Of a stretch of DNA of 16,217 nucleotides, positions 13,802 to 16,217 are shown piece after piece (the stretch's first letter is position 1; each line of letters opens with the position of its first letter). A model generated the notes under the pieces. The model had not been told where the DNA came from and did no database searches. It saw only the letters and a list, made by a program, of their open reading frames with translations. The translations under genes were made by a program, and so were the position numbers. The DNA lies in contig DAOWCC010000026.1 in the NCBI GenBank assembly GCA_030639665.1, forward strand, positions 1 to 16,217. Direction: 5' to 3'. The stretch comes from Elusimicrobiota bacterium. GTDB taxonomy: Bacteria; Elusimicrobiota; Elusimicrobia; Elusimicrobiales; UBA9959.

Positions 13802-15526
13802 TTATTTCCAGCCTCTATCCTCAACAAATTTCCTTGTCACTTTATCGTTCGGGAATAATTTTAACACCGTAAGATAAGCGCTTTTTGCTTTTGGAATATC
13901 ACCCATCATATAATAAGATGACCCAAGTCTTGTCCATCCCAACCTGTTATTCTCATCCAAAAGCACAACTTCCGCGCATTGATTGGCGGCTATGTTAAAT
14001 TCTTTAAGATAGAAAGCCTTTGCGGATTTTTTAAGTTTCTCCGTTATAAGCGCCGTCTTGGGAAGTATTTCATCCCTTCTGACACCAATTTTAACCAAAT
14101 CGCTTATAGTATATAAAAGTTCCTCAAATACCGCGTCGCCCCTCATATTGGAACCAAAGGCCGCGTGACTAAGCAAAAATGATTTTAATCCTTCATCTTC
14201 AATATAAGCCCGAATGGCTTCATTAGCCACATTGGCTTGTTCCTCATCTTTAGCCAAAGTGATTTCTTTATCGGCAATGGTGTCAAGGCTAAGCCCTTTG
14301 ACAAGAGAGTTCAATCGTTTTCTTCTTTTACCCCATTCTCCTTCTCTAAATTCGGGGCTAAGATTAAAAGCTTTATCCATATTTTTAACGGCGGAAGAAT
14401 ATCTTCTTTCATCAATATTCTTTCCGGCCAAGGCCAAATAATCTTTCGCGAATAATTCCAACTCTGCTATTTTTTCTTTCGGCGCTATAAGTTTGGCTCC
14501 TTTAATCCGGCTGGTTTTGCCGGCTAAAGGCTGATCGGCTTTTGACTGTCCGAATTTCATGGCTATGCCGAGTTTTTGCATCTGTCCCAGTTCTCCATAG
14601 CTTGCCATGGAATAATCTATATCGACAAAAGAAAGTTTAAAACCAAATCCCGCTCTTAATCCCGAACCTATATCTTGAGCCGTTTTATACCCTGCCCTAA
14701 AAGATAAAAGCTGAAACATGGTGACTTCCGCTCCAAAAGCGATTGTATGCGATTCATCGTTCGCAATAGTATTATCAATACTTAAAATCAATTTACTGTT
14801 TCCACCCGGATGACTGTGCCACGAAGCGCCCAGAGAAAAAGCCGTCGGCAAAGGACAAGAAATTTTATCAAATTTTAAACCGGGCCCGACATTTTTTAAA
14901 GTGGCGGCCACTCTTATTTCTTGAGCCGGAATTTTACTCATCCAATATTTTTCCGGCCTAAAATAATATATGGCTCCCAAGTCAAGACCAAAAGTACTCG
15001 CGCTCGCGTCCGCAAGCTCCTCTTTTATATACTTAAAGTTCGTTCCAACGCTAAAAATGGGCCGTTCAATTTCATCCTTAAAAATAGTTCTGCCATAAGC
15101 GATTCCCAAAGCCAAATCGGAAGATTCAACATTGCCGGCCTTCATCCCCGCGGAATCATAACCTTGAAAAGAGCCTACCTGAAGTTTTGTAATATTCAAA
15201 CCGAGCGTGGAACCATATCTAAGAGGGTATACCGCGGAAATATACTGATGGCTTATATCCTCAAAAGAACTGTTATAAGTCGCGGCAAATTCGGGAAGTT
15301 CAAGACCGGCGAGTCCCGCGGGGTTCCAATAAGAAGCATACGCGCTGTCAACTATTGAAACATAAGCCCCACCCATGGCGCTGGCTCTCGGACTTGGAGA
15401 AAACTTCAAAAAAGAAGCCGACGACGCTCCCGCTTCCCCCGCTAATATATAATGAGGAAAGAATATACAAGACATCATAAAGCCGATTAAAAAACCGGCG
15501 CGTTTTATAGTTTTAATTATATTCAT
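13802..15526 (-). CDS. PorV/PorQ (UPF0164)-type outer-membrane beta-barrel with C-terminal TPR-like region
   Basis: A 574-residue exported protein. A signal peptide covers about residues 1-29 (hydrophobic 10-28, cleavage near ILAG). Residues 36-75 carry the family signature: ASFLKFSPSPRASAMGGAY followed by SYWNPAGLAG. Alternating beta-strand sequence continues to about 325, forming a FadL-like barrel in the outer membrane. The rest (about 350-574) is helical, with TPR-like units near 360-395 and 505-560 (LGWTRLGSSYYMMGDIPKAK). PorV/PorQ proteins are best known from Bacteroidetes secretion, where PorV shuttles cargo, but related barrels of unknown role are frequent in uncultivated phyla. A fused TPR tail, presumably periplasmic, is uncommon. 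The start ATG 15526 has only a weak ribosome binding site. It is separated from the motor module by 230 bp with a hairpin, so functional linkage is uncertain. Confidence 0.82.
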   Translation of the reverse strand: MNIIKTIKRAGFLIGFMMSCIFFPHYILAGEAGASSASFLKFSPSPRASAMGGAYVSIVDSAYASYWNPAGLAGLELPEFAATYNSSFEDISHQYISAVYPLRYGSTLGLNITKLQVGSFQGYDSAGMKAGNVESSDLALGIAYGRTIFKDEIERPIFSVGTNFKYIKEELADASASTFGLDLGAIYYFRPEKYWMSKIPAQEIRVAATLKNVGPGLKFDKISCPLPTAFSLGASWHSHPGGNSKLILSIDNTIANDESHTIAFGAEVTMFQLLSFRAGYKTAQDIGSGLRAGFGFKLSFVDIDYSMASYGELGQMQKLGIAMKFGQSKADQPLAGKTSRIKGAKLIAPKEKIAELELFAKDYLALAGKNIDERRYSSAVKNMDKAFNLSPEFREGEWGKRRKRLNSLVKGLSLDTIADKEITLAKDEEQANVANEAIRAYIEDEGLKSFLLSHAAFGSNMRGDAVFEELLYTISDLVKIGVRRDEILPKTALITEKLKKSAKAFYLKEFNIAANQCAEVVLLDENNRLGWTRLGSSYYMMGDIPKAKSAYLTVLKLFPNDKVTRKFVEDRGWK

Positions 15527-15724
15527 AAAATTCAGCCACTCTCGAAGCCTACACTGATAGTCTATATAGAGTTTGAATTAAAATCCCGAAGAAATCACGA
15601 AGAAAACATATATATAAGGAAGTATACCCAAAAAGAAAAAGGTTAGAGAACAGCAATCCGATTACAGAATTTTTCACACATTCATCGTTTCTGTTTATCC
15701 TGATTTATCTTGTTAATCCCGTCA

Positions 15725-15791
15725 CCTTACCACCTGCTTATGGCGCTATAAGCGCCATTATGGAAATACGCTTCGCAAGCAGGTGGTAGGG
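15725..15791. repeat. Nested palindrome (67 bp)
   Basis: The outer arms TACCACCTGCTT (15728-15739) and AAGCAGGTGGTA (15777-15788) pair perfectly over 12 bp, and three further pairs including one G-T extend the stem to 15725/15791. Inside, ATGGCGCT-ATA-AGCGCCAT (15740-15758) makes its own 8-bp hairpin. The structure would fold as a branched, tRNA-like arm in single-stranded DNA or RNA. No gene is inside; it resembles a small non-autonomous element. Confidence 0.65.
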
Positions 15792-16050
15792 TCAGATACT
15801 TTGTTTTTTCTTAACAATTTTTTAAACAAGATTTACCGGATATAAAAAACTGCATAATATCCACAAAAAAGCACAAAGGACACATAATACGAATTAAACG
15901 CAGAGTTTACAGAGAATACAAAAGCGCGGAGAACGCAGAGTGGACTACGCTATCGTGTCGTGTGTTGGCAGGACACCCATTAGTGCTCAAGAATAAAAAC
16001 CTCAGCGGACTCTATGTAGAATCTCTGTGTCCTCCGCGTTAAATGAAGTT

Positions 16051-16065
16051 TCCGCCTAAGGCGGA
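16051..16065. repeat. REP-like small hairpin
   Basis: TCCGCC-TAA-GGCGGA is a perfect 6-bp stem with a 3-nt loop. On the minus strand it is preceded by TTAGT, close to but not the GTAG head of the REP units near lspA. It may be a diverged or different family member. Confidence 0.4.
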
Positions 16066-16217
16066 CTAATTTAGTGTAACAGCCTGCCCGCCGCGTTGTA
16101 TTGGCGGGGAATTTCAATATTTAAAGCAACCACGAAATTGTGAAAATTGAGAAGACACGAAAAACGGCGAAAAAAATAAAATATATTTCGGTCGTTCACA
16201 TAGTTACCGACACTTTA

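Larger units (their letters stand above)
15527..16217. other. Long intergenic region with decayed repeats and no gene
   Basis: No open frame with coding character is seen on either strand. From 15690 it holds short repetitive stretches: TTTATCCTGATTTATCTTG; a nested palindrome (15725-15791); purine-rich AACGCAGAG and GCGGAGAACGCAGAG words (about 15897-15941) that recur inverted as CTCTGTGTCCTCCGCGTT near 16024-16041; a TCCGCC-TAA-GGCGGA hairpin (16051-16065); and a CCCGCC/GGCGGG pair (16087-16108). The upstream region of the PorV-type gene (15527-15620) is A/T-rich and should hold its promoter, but no clear -35/-10 pair is visible. Confidence 0.7.

Noticed and set aside
15467..15526. Lipoprotein signal in the PorV-type protein (MMSC)
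   Set aside because: The residues before Cys20 do not fit a lipobox well, and hydrophobic sequence continues past the Cys. An ordinary signal peptide fits better.
15725..15791. Integron attC site
   Set aside because: It lacks the GTTRRRY core and its inverse, and no integrase or cassette is nearby.

Overview
This window is a co-directional block of a Gram-negative bacterial genome: every gene I can support lies on the minus strand, so transcription runs from high to low coordinates. An outer-membrane beta-barrel of the PorV/PorQ (UPF0164) type, a signal peptidase II, a TPR lipoprotein and a peptidoglycan-binding MotB show a double-membrane envelope. The A/T-rich coding sequence, the PorV-type protein, abundant TPRs and decayed intergenic repeats suggest an uncultivated lineage such as Elusimicrobiota or Omnitrophota. 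That placement is an impression; no rRNA marker is present.

Layout in transcription order: a repeat-filled intergenic stretch (15527-16217); a PorV-type barrel fused to TPR-like helices (13802-15526); a gap with a hairpin and an internally deleted transposon relic (13572-13801); then the central module (6253-13571): membrane histidine kinase, MotA, a FliF-FliG fusion, a long tandem-repeat coiled-coil protein, MotB and a stand-alone receiver. After a strong hairpin come ileS and lspA, a common bacterial pairing, here separated by a cluster of REP palindromes. These are followed by a TPR lipoprotein, a REP-associated tyrosine transposase (RAYT) and a GT39/ArnT-like glycosyltransferase cut by the window edge.

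The notable system is the 6-13.5 kb module. It holds the torque-generating half of a flagellar motor (MotA/MotB stator and a FliG-like rotor), but the rotor is reduced and fused: the FliF RBM3 domain and its second membrane helix lead directly into FliG middle and C-terminal domains, without FliF RBM1/RBM2 or the FliG N-terminal domain. No FliM/FliN, export apparatus, rod, hook or filament gene is visible. The FliM-binding EHPQ motif and several torque-interface charges are altered. A kinase at one end and a receiver at the other suggest the motor is switchable. I propose an undescribed non-flagellar rotary or gliding-type machine energised by ion flow; its output is unknown.

A second theme is an active or recently active RAYT/REP system. 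GTAG-headed REP hairpins lie between ileS and lspA, where one supplies the ileS stop codon. Two more lie in frame inside the RAYT gene, and an internally deleted RAYT copy lies about 12.5 kb away.
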